A stretch of DNA of 64,000 nt from the NCBI RefSeq assembly GCF_000613445.1, contig NZ_BAIZ01000001.1:62001-126000 (forward strand). Reading direction: 5' to 3'. This document shows positions 10,646 to 19,960 of the stretch, piece by piece. Numbering within the stretch: position 1 is the stretch's first letter; each line of letters starts with the position of its first letter. The notes under the pieces were generated by a model, which saw only the letters and a program-made list of their open reading frames with translations, made no database searches and was not told the origin of the DNA. Source of the stretch: Hoylesella shahii DSM 15611 = JCM 12083 (lineage in GTDB: Bacteria > Bacteroidota > Bacteroidia > Bacteroidales > Bacteroidaceae). The position numbers and the translations under genes are program-made.

Positions 10646-10686
10646 GCCCCGCAATCCTCAATAAGTAGGAATGCGGGGCTTATTTT
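10646..10686 (+). terminator. Terminator after the zinc-ribbon gene
   Basis: GCCCCGCA at 10646-10653 pairs with TGCGGGGC at 10672-10679, followed by TTATTTTTT. Confidence 0.85.
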
Positions 10687-10689
10687 TTA

Positions 10690-11790
10690 CCACAATCACT
10701 TAATATATGCCATAGCTGCTTGGCGTGCTTCATGCTTTTATTTTCTATGCGCTAATATTGTACTATACCTCCTATTTATTTTGTAAAATATTAACACCGA
10801 AAACGCACATCAAAACTGCCCTTAAAATTCACCAAAGTCCAGCTCAACTTCAAATATTCGATTCTCGCGAAGGTTTATTCGATAAACGATAGCATTTGCA
10901 CCAAAATGGATAAACAACCATTTTTTGCTGTCTAAAACTACTAATTGTACATAATTCCGTGTAATTTGCTACATTTAGCACTGCGTTTTGCTGCAAAATG
11001 CACTTCAATTAGCTGCAAAATGCAGTGCGTTTTGTAGCTAAATGCAGTGCAAAATACAGCAAAATGTAAGACTAAATGTAGCAAAATACAAAGCTAAGTG
11101 CATCTTTATGCGGTTAAAGGATAAACTTAAGGTCTTTAGATTACTGAAAAAGCATGTGTTTTATAGGAAAAATGTACCTAAACGAGGGTGTTTTTGGCTC
11201 TAAAAACCAATTTTGGGGTGGTTAAAAAAGGCGAGCAGGACATCAAATAGAAAAGCTAAATGGTGCAAAATGCAGGTTCTTACCTAAAAAATGATGTAAA
11301 ATAAAAATCAGACAGCTAAAAATAGGGCCTAAATGCGTGCATTTAAGCATTATTTTTCGCTAGAAGGAGCTCTTTTGGAAACACCATTTGTAAAATATTT
11401 GTACCACGATTAACAAATCAATTCTGCAGAAAGTTTGTTAGAAGAATAAATGTTCATAACCCATTTTAGAGTTAGATGCACCGCTTTTAATTGCGTGTCA
11501 TATTGAAAGTATAGGGCAGCCCACTGTTAGGAGATAGGCTATTACCTGTGTTTTGCTTAACTTTGGTGCAACTTAAGGCTCTATTACAAAGAATTATGCC
11601 ACCTTCTCAGCCCTACCACATGTTAAAAACAAGCCTATCAACAATAAGGCACAACTCTTATTAGGGGTTTCTGTACAACATTGGCGCTACGCCAAGCCCT
11701 TAGAAAGATGTTAGAACAAGCTTTCGCCATCAATATTACAAAAGTCATAAGAACCTTTTTTCAATGCACACCATACCCAAAAGAAAACTT
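10690..11790. other. Long non-coding region
   Basis: About 1.1 kb with no convincing gene. Its main content is copy A of the dispersed repeat (10790-11350). The rest (11350-11790) is AT-rich, with no coding pattern, tRNA or hairpin that I can support. Confidence 0.6.
10790..11350 (-). repeat. Dispersed non-coding element, copy A
   Basis: On the minus strand this region runs parallel to copy B at 26370-26930 and shares ordered landmarks with it: a TTTTTATTTTACA stretch, CTATTTG, a CACCCTCG box, CACATG, then an array of short words built on TTTAGC/TTTGCA, and finally a strongly conserved box containing TCGCGAGAAT and GAATATTTG (here 10851-10873 on the plus strand). The array (about 10968-11105) repeats variants of GCAAAATGCA every 10-12 bases. 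Boundaries are approximate. Confidence 0.6.
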
Positions 11791-11794
11791 GTAT

Positions 11795-11848
11795 GCAAAA
11801 AAAAGTGAAGCCGTGCAGAATGAGTGGGCAAACAATCATTCTGCACGG
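11795..11848 (-). terminator. Terminator of the PH-domain/uup transcript
   Basis: Perfect 13-bp stem (CCGTGCAGAATGA at 11811-11823 with 11836-11848). On the minus strand a run of T follows (the A run at 11795-11803). Confidence 0.85.
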
Positions 11849-11890
11849 ACTGTTAACGTTAGCTCCAAAGCCACTCAATGGGCCTTGAGC

Positions 11891-12403
11891 TTAGGCAATA
11901 CGCTGTTGTAAAAGCGTCATAAGTTCGTCGCGTCTTTCACAACTAAACACATAAATGCGGTTTTCTGTATGCACCACAAGCATTTGGTCTCCATCTTTTA
12001 CATACGCCTTGTACCTTCCCAACTTGCGATTATAAAACAAACCATAGTGTCCAAAAAAGAAAGATATGCCCCAAAGGCGTAAATCAAAGGCGATATCGTC
12101 TTTAATTTCTACCCTGGTTATGCTGTTTAGTGGTATACGCACTTTGCCCATTTGTCGATGAATAACTAAATTTACATCGTTGAGCGTAACTTTACGTATC
12201 TGTATGCAAAACGCATAGAGCACCACAGACACACAAGCTACAAAAACAAGCAGATAAGTATAGAAGCGACCAGTGCCCACACCGCTGCGAGCCATACCGC
12301 CCATGCAAGCCATAAAAGCACCATGCATCAGTACCATGCCCACAATGGTAGACCCAAGCATAAATTTTGAATAGGGCGAACGAAATGTGTATGTATCCAT
12401 CAT
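11891..12403 (-). CDS. PH-domain-like membrane protein
   Basis: About 170 residues from the tandem ATG at 12403. A TTG start at 12448 is possible, but it would lie inside the end of the uup gene. Two hydrophobic helices come first (FMLGSTIVGMVLMHGAFMACMG and FYTYLLVFVACVSVVLYAF), followed by a bacterial PH-like beta domain (VIHRQMGKVRIPLNSITRVEI ... VHTENRIYVFSCE). Such proteins are widespread and of unknown function. It lies directly downstream of uup, probably co-transcribed, and ends at a strong terminator. Confidence 0.75.
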   Translation of the reverse strand: MMDTYTFRSPYSKFMLGSTIVGMVLMHGAFMACMGGMARSGVGTGRFYTYLLVFVACVSVVLYAFCIQIRKVTLNDVNLVIHRQMGKVRIPLNSITRVEIKDDIAFDLRLWGISFFFGHYGLFYNRKLGRYKAYVKDGDQMLVVHTENRIYVFSCERRDELMTLLQQRIA

Positions 12404-12444
12404 ATAATTGGTATTTAGTTTATTGTTTATAACATGCTTTAGTT

Positions 12445-14220
12445 TCAAATCTCGCTTAGTTCCAACCAGCGCATACTTTTCTCGTCTAGTTCGTCTTTAA
12501 GCACCGGCAAGCGTTTGCTTTTCTCGGTAATTTCCTCCACAGATAAGTCTCCACTCGAAAGCGATTGCTCTATTTCAGCCTGTTCGGCTTCAAGTGCAGC
12601 AATATCGTTCTCTAGCTGTTCAAACTCTATTTTCTCCTTATAAGTTAGCTTTCGCTTGGTGTCGTTGCGATAAGTGGGCTTTTCTTTCTTTTCTGTAGGA
12701 GTGGCTTTAGCCTCTGTTTGGGAAGCCAGTTGGCTCCACTGGCGATATTGTGTGTAGTTACCAGGAAAATCTTGCACTTCTCCATCTCCTTTAAACACCA
12801 ACAAGTGGTCTACCACCTTATCCATAAAATAGCGGTCGTGACTAACAATAATTACGCACCCTGGGAAATCTTGCAAGTATTCTTCAAGCACTTGCAGCGT
12901 TTTAATGTCTAAGTCGTTGGTGGGTTCGTCAAGCACCAAGAAATTGGGATTGCGCATTAACACCGTGCAAAGGTAAAGTTTACGCTTTTCGCCTCCACTT
13001 AACTTGTACACATAATTATATTGTTCTTCGGGCGAGAACATAAAATGCTGTAAGAATTGAGATGCAGAAAGATGACGTCCACCACCCAAATCAACATATT
13101 CGGCAATATCGGTAACAATGTCAATCACCTTCTTTTGCTCGTCGAACTGCAAACCTTCTTGTGAGAAATAACCAAATCTAACGGTTTCACCAATATCGAA
13201 ACGCCCACCATCGGGTTGCACCTCACCCAGCAACATTTTAATAAACGTAGACTTACCCGTACCGTTGTTGCCCACGATACCCATTTTTTCAAATCGCGCG
13301 AAGTTATAATAAAAGTCGCGTAAGATAACTTTCTCGGCCGACCATGCTTTAGAAACATATTGGCATTCAAAGATTTTAGAGCCAATATAAACGTTGCTGC
13401 TTTTAAGTCTCACCTGCCTTTCTTCGATGCGCTGCTTAGCTTTGGCTTCTAGTTCATAAAAAGCGTCTTCGCGATATTTTGCCTTATGTCCTCGCGCTTG
13501 CGGCTGCCTGCGCATCCAGTCTAGTTCGCGACGATATAAGTTGTTTGCATGCTGCACCTCGGCACGCGCATTATCCAGTCGTGCTTGTCGCTTTTCCAGA
13601 TAATAAGCATAACTGCCTTGATAAGTAAAGATGGTGTTATTGTCTAGTTCCACAATCACGTTACACACGCGATCAAGAAAATATCGGTCGTGTGTAACCA
13701 TGAGCAGTGTTTTGTTTCCACGCGAAAGGAAGCCCTCCAACCACTCTATCATCTCCAAATCCAGGTGGTTAGTAGGTTCGTCTAGAATCAGAAAATCTGG
13801 TTCAGTAATAAGCGTATTGGCCAAAGCCACCCGTTTTTGCTGACCTCCGCTTAGTTCGCCCATTGGCTGATTAAGGTTTGTAATTTTGAGTTGTGTAAGG
13901 ATTTGCTTTGCCTTGAGCACCTTTTCTTCGTCGCCATGATGGTTAAAACAAGCGTCAAGCACAGTCTCCTTGGGGTCGAAGTGAGGCGATTGCACCAAGC
14001 AAGCCACACGCAGCCCATTACGATAGATAACCTCTCCGCCGTCTTTACCTTCTTCGCCCATCAGGATAGCCAGCAAAGTAGACTTTCCTGTTCCGTTTTG
14101 AGCGATGAGGCCAACGCGTTGTCCTTCTGCAATAGAGAACGAAATATCTTCAAACAGCACCTTTGCACCAAATCTTTTGGTGAGGTTCTGTACGTCTAGC
14201 ACAGGTTTTGGATTTGCCAT
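12445..14220 (-). CDS. uup: ABC-F family ATPase (Uup-like)
   Basis: A soluble protein of 591 residues with two ATP-binding cassettes and no membrane segments, the hallmark of ABC-F ribosome-acting factors. Walker A motifs are AQNGTGKST (about residue 39) and GNNGTGKST (about 316); signatures LSGGQQKRVALAN and LSGGEKRKLYL, plus FLILDEPTNHLD and FLVLDEPTNDLD, complete both sites. A C-terminal charged coiled coil (about 520-591) matches the Uup C-terminal domain. Uup has been linked to branched-DNA intermediates and ribosome function. The stop lies 5 bases from the engB gene upstream of it, so engB-uup-PH may be one transcript. Confidence 0.9.
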   Translation of the reverse strand: MANPKPVLDVQNLTKRFGAKVLFEDISFSIAEGQRVGLIAQNGTGKSTLLAILMGEEGKDGGEVIYRNGLRVACLVQSPHFDPKETVLDACFNHHGDEEKVLKAKQILTQLKITNLNQPMGELSGGQQKRVALANTLITEPDFLILDEPTNHLDLEMIEWLEGFLSRGNKTLLMVTHDRYFLDRVCNVIVELDNNTIFTYQGSYAYYLEKRQARLDNARAEVQHANNLYRRELDWMRRQPQARGHKAKYREDAFYELEAKAKQRIEERQVRLKSSNVYIGSKIFECQYVSKAWSAEKVILRDFYYNFARFEKMGIVGNNGTGKSTFIKMLLGEVQPDGGRFDIGETVRFGYFSQEGLQFDEQKKVIDIVTDIAEYVDLGGGRHLSASQFLQHFMFSPEEQYNYVYKLSGGEKRKLYLCTVLMRNPNFLVLDEPTNDLDIKTLQVLEEYLQDFPGCVIIVSHDRYFMDKVVDHLLVFKGDGEVQDFPGNYTQYRQWSQLASQTEAKATPTEKKEKPTYRNDTKRKLTYKEKIEFEQLENDIAALEAEQAEIEQSLSSGDLSVEEITEKSKRLPVLKDELDEKSMRWLELSEI

Positions 14221-14225
14221 AAGCC

Positions 14226-14831
14226 TTATTCCGCCTCAATTTTTTTGTTGATTTCGTCGATATAATTCAGCAATTCTTCTCGTCCGATACGTTTTTCCGA
14301 ACTAGTGACAAAGTAAGGTGGCAACTCTTCCCATGTGTCAGCCAGTTGCTTCATCCATTTTTCAGCGTTCTGCCTAGACTTAACCACACCTAGCTTATCG
14401 GCCTTAGTAAACACAATTGTAAAGGGAACGCCGCTTTCTCCTAGCCAATCAATAAACTCGCGGTCTATTTTTTGCTGTTCGTGCCTTATGTCTATCAGCA
14501 CAAAGAGATTAACCAATTGTTCGCGTTGAAGAATATAACTAGAAATCATTTGTTGTAATTTCTGTTGCACAGTCTTCGACCTTTTGGCAAACCCATAGCC
14601 AGGAAGGTCTACCAAGTACCACGAATCGTTGATGATAAAATGATTAATGAGCAATGTTTTACCAGGCGTGGCCGATGTTTTAGCCAAGCCCTTATGGTTG
14701 CAAAGCATGTTTATGAGACTAGACTTTCCCACATTTGAACGTCCAATAAAGGCGTATTCAATTTTGTTATCTGTGGGGCAAAGCCCTATCGAGGGGGCTG
14801 AAAGAGAGAAAGCCGACTTCTTTATATCCAT
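14226..14831 (-). CDS. engB: Ribosome biogenesis GTP-binding protein EngB/YsxC
   Basis: A TRAFAC-class GTPase of 201 residues needed for late 50S assembly. G1 is [12 protein letters not shown] (about 31-42), the switch I threonine lies in [10 protein letters not shown]3 is DLPGYG, G4 is TKADK and G5 lies near SSEKRIG. Length and motif spacing are normal. It precedes uup by 5 bases. A possible -7 element (CAAAGTTA at 14998-15005, minus-strand TAACTTTG) would give a leader of about 170 bases. Confidence 0.95.
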   Translation of the reverse strand: MDIKKSAFSLSAPSIGLCPTDNKIEYAFIGRSNVGKSSLINMLCNHKGLAKTSATPGKTLLINHFIINDSWYLVDLPGYGFAKRSKTVQQKLQQMISSYILQREQLVNLFVLIDIRHEQQKIDREFIDWLGESGVPFTIVFTKADKLGVVKSRQNAEKWMKQLADTWEELPPYFVTSSEKRIGREELLNYIDEINKKIEAE

Positions 14832-15157
14832 ATACTACGTTATGTTTTTACCTTAATATATAAGGGTGATAAAAGCTTGTGGGATGCATGCTCGTTGCAA
14901 TCATTGCTTGAGCACGTTCCAAATATTGATAAATACATTGCGCATGGCCCAACAACAACTTACCTAGACGGCACGCTACAATTGTTATATCCTTATGCAA
15001 AGTTAGTGAAAACAATTGGTATTTATGCTTTTCGGGGCGAAAACATCGGGAGATAAATTTACAAATAGTGATACACATCACTACGAAATAGATAAAACCC
15101 ATGACAAAGATAGAAATAAACAATAACGAAAAACACCTAACATTGAAAATTAATCAC
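14832..15157. other. Divergent intergenic region, no gene seen
   Basis: About 325 bases between engB and the Cys-rich gene. Apart from possible -7 elements at each end I see no coding or structured feature. Confidence 0.5.
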
Positions 15158-15165
15158 TAACTTTG
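15158..15165 (+). promoter_or_regulatory. -7 element of the Cys-rich membrane protein gene
   Basis: TAACTTTG, 20 bases before the ATG. No good -33 partner is seen at the usual distance. Confidence 0.45.
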
Positions 15166-15185
15166 TCCTAAATAATACGATTGAT

Positions 15186-15377
15186 ATGACCACACAATAC
15201 ATCATTATAGCAGCCATTATTGCCATTGCCGTTGGCTATGTGGCCTACAAAATATACGAGACTTTTAGCAACACAAACAGCTCTTGTGGAGGCTGTAAGG
15301 GTTGTTCTATGAACCCACAACAGCAAAAAAATGAGCCAATAAGTAATAAAAAGCCCTCTTGCAGCCACAAAATGTAG
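15186..15377 (+). CDS. FeoB-associated Cys-rich membrane protein
   Basis: A 63-residue protein with one N-terminal membrane helix (YIIIAAIIAIAVGYVAYKIY), then a Cys cluster (SCGGCKGCS) and a second Cys near the end (PSCSHK). This matches the small FeoB-associated Cys-rich family normally encoded next to the ferrous iron transporter. No feo gene lies nearby in this window, so here it is an orphan. It stops 56 bases before tRNA-Cys. The metal-related role is inferred from the family. Confidence 0.8.
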   Translation: MTTQYIIIAAIIAIAVGYVAYKIYETFSNTNSSCGGCKGCSMNPQQQKNEPISNKKPSCSHKM

Positions 15378-15383
15378 AAAACA

Positions 15384-15415
15384 TTTGGTATTACGGATTA
15401 TTATCTATACCTTTG
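15384..15415 (+). promoter_or_regulatory. tRNA-Cys promoter
   Basis: TTTG at 15384-15387, 20-base spacer and TACCTTTG at 15408-15415; an excellent consensus promoter. Confidence 0.8.
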
Positions 15416-15433
15416 CATCGCATTAAACAAAAG

Positions 15434-15504
15434 GGTACCTTGGCCGATCGGTTAGGTAACGGTCTGCAAAACCGTGTAGGGCAGTTCGACTCTGCCAGGT
15501 ACCT
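15434..15504 (+). tRNA. tRNA-Cys (GCA)
   Basis: A 71-base cloverleaf. Acceptor GGTACCT (15434-15440) pairs with AGGTACC (15497-15503). The anticodon stem ACGGT/ACCGT encloses the loop CTGCAAA with anticodon GCA at 15466-15468; the T arm is GGCAG-TTCGACT-CTGCC. The discriminator is T, as expected for tRNA-Cys, and CCA is not encoded. Promoter and terminator sit tightly on either side, making a single-gene transcription unit. Confidence 0.95.
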
Positions 15505-15510
15505 CAATCA

Positions 15511-15548
15511 AAACGGGATAGTTCTTCAAAGAACTATCCCGTTTTTTT
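15511..15548 (+). terminator. tRNA-Cys terminator
   Basis: Near-perfect hairpin, ACGGGATAGTTCT and its complement with a TCAA loop, then seven T. Confidence 0.9.
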
Positions 15549-15659
15549 AGCTATAAGTGGCTCTATCTCCTACCATTTGTAAATTTACAAAATGGCCAAA
15601 ACTTACATTGCACAATGAAAAGGGTGCATTGTATCATATTTCCTAAGATAAAAAAGAAT

Positions 15660-15709
15660 AAGAAAAGAATTAGGTTGCATGCGCCATCTTAAGCATTGCA
15701 TGCAACCTA
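15660..15709 (-). terminator. Terminator of the Crp-like gene
   Basis: TAGGTTGCATGC at 15671-15682 pairs perfectly with 15698-15709. The minus-strand continuation is T-rich. The rest of 15549-15839 shows no gene. Confidence 0.7.
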
Positions 15710-15839
15710 TTAGGGAAAACGGCTTCACATCCTTCTTGGGCTTTTGAGCCAAACATTCTGAGTTAAATAAAAAAACGAGTAGCAGATGTAAGCAAGTTAA
15801 GCGCCATGCGCACTGCTAGCAAGTGCATATTAGCGCACC

Positions 15840-16445
15840 TTAGCCTTTATCCAAATAAAGCGATGCAGCCCTAACACGTGATAGTGTCTCGGGAGTCATC
15901 TGTAAATAACTAGCCACATACACCAGCGGTGCACGTAAAACCACTTGTGGCGACAGCTTACACAACTTAAGATAGCGGTCTTGTGCCGTTTCAAATCGTA
16001 ACATGTCAGCATGCACTTGCGAAATAATAAGACTCTCTTCCAAAATCTTTCTGAACAGAATTTGTATGTTCACATTGTGCAAGGCCACCTCTTCCAGCTT
16101 GCGTTTAGGCATCGCATAGATGAGTGTAGGCTCAAGAGCTTCCAGTTGCAAGTGGGTGGGTTTCTCCATAAAAAGGCTTTCGATGCACATCACGATGCTG
16201 TGTTCCACCCCGATATGCTCGGTTAGCTCCTTGCCATTCTTAAAATAGAACTGGCGTGTAAGGCCACGTTCCACGTAATACACATGTTCGCAAACGTCGC
16301 CTTCTTTGAGAATGATTTCCCCCTTAGCAAACTTCATCGGCACCAAGACGCTCTCCAAAATATCGAGTTCGTCGTGAGTCATGGTGCTATACTTTCGTGC
16401 CAATTCGCGAGCTATGTCGCGAGTTGAATTGTTGAGTTCTTTCAT
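15840..16445 (-). CDS. Crp/Fnr family transcriptional regulator
   Basis: A 201-residue regulator with an N-terminal cyclic-nucleotide-binding-type beta barrel (VPMKFAKGEIILKEGDVCEHVYYVERGL) and a C-terminal winged helix (YVASYLQMTPETLSRVR). There is no Fnr-type Cys cluster, so an oxygen-sensing Fe-S role is unlikely. This form is common in Bacteroidetes and usually of unknown ligand. It lies 33 bases after lepA in the same direction. Confidence 0.85.
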   Translation of the reverse strand: MKELNNSTRDIARELARKYSTMTHDELDILESVLVPMKFAKGEIILKEGDVCEHVYYVERGLTRQFYFKNGKELTEHIGVEHSIVMCIESLFMEKPTHLQLEALEPTLIYAMPKRKLEEVALHNVNIQILFRKILEESLIISQVHADMLRFETAQDRYLKLCKLSPQVVLRAPLVYVASYLQMTPETLSRVRAASLYLDKG

Positions 16446-16478
16446 ATCTCTGCTCCTTTATAACACTTGTAGTTGGAT

Positions 16479-18258
16479 TTAGTCGAGCTTCAGCACCGCC
16501 AAGAAAGCTTTTTGCGGCACTTCCACATTACCAATCTGCTTCATTCGTTTCTTACCTTTCTTCTGTTTTTCCAACAGTTTACGCTTTCTACTAACGTCTC
16601 CTCCATAGCATTTGGCGGTAACGTCTTTTCTAACACACTTAATTGTCTCGCGGGCAACAATCTTTGCGCCAATCGCTGCTTGTATAGCGATATCAAATTG
16701 CTGCCTTGGTATCAGTTCTTTCAACTTCTCGCACATGCGTCTACCAAAGGTTGAAGCATTGTCGAAGTGCGTAAGTGTAGACAAAGCATCAACAGCTTCG
16801 CCATTCAACAGTATATCTAGCTTAACCAATTTCGATGGTCTAAAGCTGTCGATATGATAGTCGAACGATGCATACCCTTTCGAAATAGACTTCAGTTTGT
16901 CGTAGAAGTCAATAACGATTTCGCCAAGTGGCAACATAAAATGCAGCTCTACACGATTGCCACTAACATATTCTTGGTTGATTAATTCACCTCGTTTGTC
17001 CATACAGAGCTTCATTATTGCACCAATGTAGTTTACGTTGGTGATGATTGAAGCTCGGATATAGGGTTCTTCGATATGATCTATTAGCGTTGTATCAGGC
17101 AATCCCGAAGGTTGTGCACCTCGCGTTCGTTACCCAGTTTGTCGTAAACCATGTACGAAACGTTGGTACTGTGGTAATTACATCCATATTAAACTCTCTA
17201 TCGAGACGTTCTTGAATAATCTCCATATGGAGTAATCCCAAGAATCCACATCTAAAACCGAAACCCAAAGCCACCGATGACTCAGGCGAGAAAGTAAGTG
17301 AAGCATCGTTCAACTGTAGTTTTTCAAGCGACGCTCTTAAGTTCTCGTACTCAGAAGGTTCAATAGGATAAACACCAGCAAACACCATTGGCTTAACCTC
17401 TTGAAAGCCTTCAATAGCCGATTGGCATGGTTTATCGCGATGAGTGATGGTATCGCCCACCTTCACCTCTTTGGCATCCTTGATACCACTGATGATATAA
17501 CCCACCTCTCCAGTATGTAATTCTTGCTTAGGCACCATGTCCATCTTGAGCACTCCCACTTCATCAGCGGCGTATTCCATACCAGTATTAAAGAACTTCA
17601 CGTTGTCGCCTTTGCGTATAACGCCGTTCAACACTTTGAAATAAGCTATAATTCCCCGGAAAGAGTTGAACACCGAGTCGAAGATTAGCGCCTGTAATGG
17701 GGCGTTATCATCACCCGTTGGGTGTGGTACTCGTTCAACTACGGCATTAAGAATGTTTTCAACACCTTCGCCAGTCTTACCCGATGCTCGAAGAATTTCC
17801 GACTTATCGCATCCCAAAAGTTCAACAATCTCATCCTCAACTTCCTCTGGCATAGCGCTGGGCATGTCCACTTTGTTGATAACTGGGATAATCTCCAAGT
17901 TGTGTTCAATGGCCATATAGAGGTTGGATATGGTTTGTGCTTGTACTCCTTGGGTAGCATCCACAACAAGCAATGCACCCTCGCAGGCAGCAATGCTTCG
18001 TGAAACCTCGTAAGAAAAATCAACGTGTCCCGGGGTGTCGATGAGATTAAGAATGTAATTTTGCCCCTGATACTGATATTCCATCTGTATGGCATGGCTC
18101 TTAATGGTAATACCACGCTCTTTTTCCAAGTCCATATCGTCGAGCATTTGCCCACCCGTAACTTGAATGGTTTTAGTAAATTCCAGCATGCGGTCGGCCA
18201 AAGTAGACTTCCCGTGGTCAATGTGTGCGATGATGCAGAAGTTTCTTATATGGTTCAT
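16479..18258 (-). CDS. lepA: Elongation factor 4 LepA (frameshifted)
   Basis: A ribosomal back-translocase GTPase, near 594 residues if repaired. The N-terminal part ([38 protein letters not shown]) and the C-terminal domain ([17 protein letters not shown] ... the LepA-specific tail with [20 protein letters not shown]) are both well conserved. Between them the frame breaks twice. After TTVP the expected NVSYMVYDK needs one more A (CCAACG, about 17158-17164), and the expected [12 protein letters not shown] needs one more C (AACCTTCGG, about 17108-17117). Both are one-base losses in short homopolymers. Since lepA is almost universally conserved, sequencing error is the likeliest cause. Confidence 0.9.
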
Positions 18259-18375
18259 TCAGTATAAAGAGGATTTTATTTTTGTGGCAAAGATAAGTAT
18301 TTTAATCGGGATTTTGACGCTTACGGCTGTATTTTTGCCAAATTATAGCTACCTTTGTACAAAACAAAATAAACA

Positions 18376-18768
18376 ATGAGAAAGATATTCGTCCTTTTAA
18401 TAGGTGCGGCATTGTTTACCGCATGCAACGAAAGTTTGGAAAAACGAGCCCAAAGAGAGGCCAAAGAATACACTGAAAAGTTTTGTCCTACGCCTGTAAG
18501 TAACTACACGCGCACTGATAGTGTGGTGTTTTATCCAGAAACAAAAACCTACCACTACTACTGTTCGTTTGTCGATAGGATGGACGATGCTGAGATTATT
18601 AACCAGAACAAGCAAGCAATAGACGAGATGTTGCTTAAGGCGATTATCCAATCTACCGAACTGAAGCCTTATAAAGAGGCTGGTTTTAGCTTCGCGTACA
18701 CTTGTCACTCAGACAAAGACCCGAAGAAAGTGTTATTCGAAGCCAACTATACAAAGAAACAATATTAA
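18376..18768 (+). CDS. Small hypothetical lipoprotein
   Basis: 130 residues. A signal peptide ends in the lipobox LFTAC (Cys at 17), so it is probably membrane-anchored. The mature part is charged and contains paired Cys residues (KFCPTP, YYCSF, YTCHS). I recognise no family. The gene diverges from lepA. TAnnTTTG-like words occur upstream (18330-18337 and 18350-18357), but a correctly spaced -33 is not obvious. A hairpin terminator follows closely. Confidence 0.75.
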   Translation: MRKIFVLLIGAALFTACNESLEKRAQREAKEYTEKFCPTPVSNYTRTDSVVFYPETKTYHYYCSFVDRMDDAEIINQNKQAIDEMLLKAIIQSTELKPYKEAGFSFAYTCHSDKDPKKVLFEANYTKKQY

Positions 18769-18771
18769 AAA

Positions 18772-18812
18772 AAGGCTAACTAGCGAACTGCTAGTTGGCC
18801 TTATTATTTATC
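18772..18812 (+). terminator. Terminator after the small lipoprotein gene
   Basis: AAGGCTAACTAGC (18772-18784) pairs with GCTAGTTGGCCTT (18790-18802) with one G-T wobble and a 5-base loop; an AT-rich tail follows. Confidence 0.75.
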
Positions 18813-18911
18813 TAGTTGTTAGACACATATACCCATAACTGCACCTAAACTATGCCTCCATAACTTTGGTTTGCATAGCTATTGCACGGCTATCAGCGTG
18901 TATTAAACGTG

Positions 18912-19709
18912 TTATACATCATTCAATGCCGAACGCAATATGTTTTCGGCATTTTCTACACGCGTTCTTGTGGGACTGTCTATATGGTCTAGCGTATAGT
19001 TCAATCCCAATTTCTGCCATTTAAATGCACCCATGCCATGATAGGGCAACACTTCTATGCGCTTAACGTTGTGCAAGGTCTTTACAAAATCGCGTAATCC
19101 GTATAGATAAGTGTCGTTATCGGTGATAGTAGGAACAAGTACATGGCGTATCCAAACAGGTGTTTGCAACTGCGAAAGGTAGCGTGCGCAATCTAAAACA
19201 TTTTCGTTAGCCCATCCCGTGAGTCTCTTATGTTCCTCACTGTCGATGTGTTTGAGGTCGAGTAACACCAAATCGGTGAACGACATCAGTTTGGTAAACT
19301 TTGAAAAGAATGGTTCTTCGCGCGTAAATGGTTGTGCTGCGGTGTCTAAACAGGTGTTAATATCCAGCGCTTTAGCCTTTTCAAAGAGTTCAAGCATAAA
19401 GTCTATCTGCAACAACGCTTCTCCTCCACTCACTGTTATACCGCCTTCTTTACCCCAATAAGCACGAAAACGCAACGCCTGTTGCAACAATTCGTCAGCT
19501 GTACGCAGGTCGTCGCACTTCATAGTCCATGTGTCGGGATTATGACAATAGCGACAACGCATCTTACATCCACTAAGAAAGATGATGAAACGAATGCCTG
19601 GTCCATCTACCGAACCAAACGATTCTACAGAATGAATGCAAGCTTTACGAAGCAACTGCTCGGTTTTGGCAGTTGTATCGGTTGACACAAACGTGTTATT
19701 GTTTTCCAT
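18912..19709 (-). CDS. pflA: Pyruvate formate-lyase-activating enzyme
   Basis: A radical SAM enzyme that installs the glycyl radical on PflB. The cluster motif is CKMRCRYCHNPDTW (about residues 51-64), preceded by VDGPGIRFIIFLSGC, with the SAM-binding GGITVSGGEALLQ. At 265 residues it is a normal length. It lies downstream of pflB in the same orientation, but a strong hairpin and an octamer repeat separate the two genes, so it may have its own control or rely on read-through. Confidence 0.95.
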   Translation of the reverse strand: MENNNTFVSTDTTAKTEQLLRKACIHSVESFGSVDGPGIRFIIFLSGCKMRCRYCHNPDTWTMKCDDLRTADELLQQALRFRAYWGKEGGITVSGGEALLQIDFMLELFEKAKALDINTCLDTAAQPFTREEPFFSKFTKLMSFTDLVLLDLKHIDSEEHKRLTGWANENVLDCARYLSQLQTPVWIRHVLVPTITDNDTYLYGLRDFVKTLHNVKRIEVLPYHGMGAFKWQKLGLNYTLDHIDSPTRTRVENAENILRSALNDV

Positions 19710-19750
19710 TTTCTATCCTATCGGGCACTCTATGCCCTGATTAATATGTA

Positions 19751-19845
19751 AGTTCGTGAGTTCATGAGTTCCTGCGACCCTAAATTCATAAGTACATAAG
19801 TTTGTGAGAACGTTTGTTCAAGAGTTCATTAGTTCGTGAGTGTTC
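19751..19845. repeat. Degenerate octamer array AGTTCGTG
   Basis: Tandem octamers related to AGTTCGTG: three in a row at 19751-19774 (AGTTCGTG, AGTTCATG, AGTTCCTG), three more at 19783-19806 and two to three at 19823-19845, with short interruptions. It lies between pflB and pflA. Confidence 0.7.
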
Positions 19846-19896
19846 TACGTTAACACGCGTGAACTATCAAAATCAAAAACAACTTTGAAAGCCTTT

Positions 19897-19934
19897 TTGC
19901 AAAAGTCCCTCCGTGGCAAAACGCGGAGGGACTT
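19897..19934 (-). terminator. pflB terminator
   Basis: Perfect 11-bp stem (AAGTCCCTCCG at 19903-19913 with 19924-19934); on the minus strand the tail is TTTTGCAAAAA. Confidence 0.8.
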
Positions 19935-19960
19935 GAATATTTGGCCGTAAGTCCTATTGG

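Noticed and set aside
11681..11911. Plus-strand 76-residue frame near the PH-domain gene
   Set aside because: It runs through the terminator hairpin of the opposite-strand transcript and has no recognisable content.
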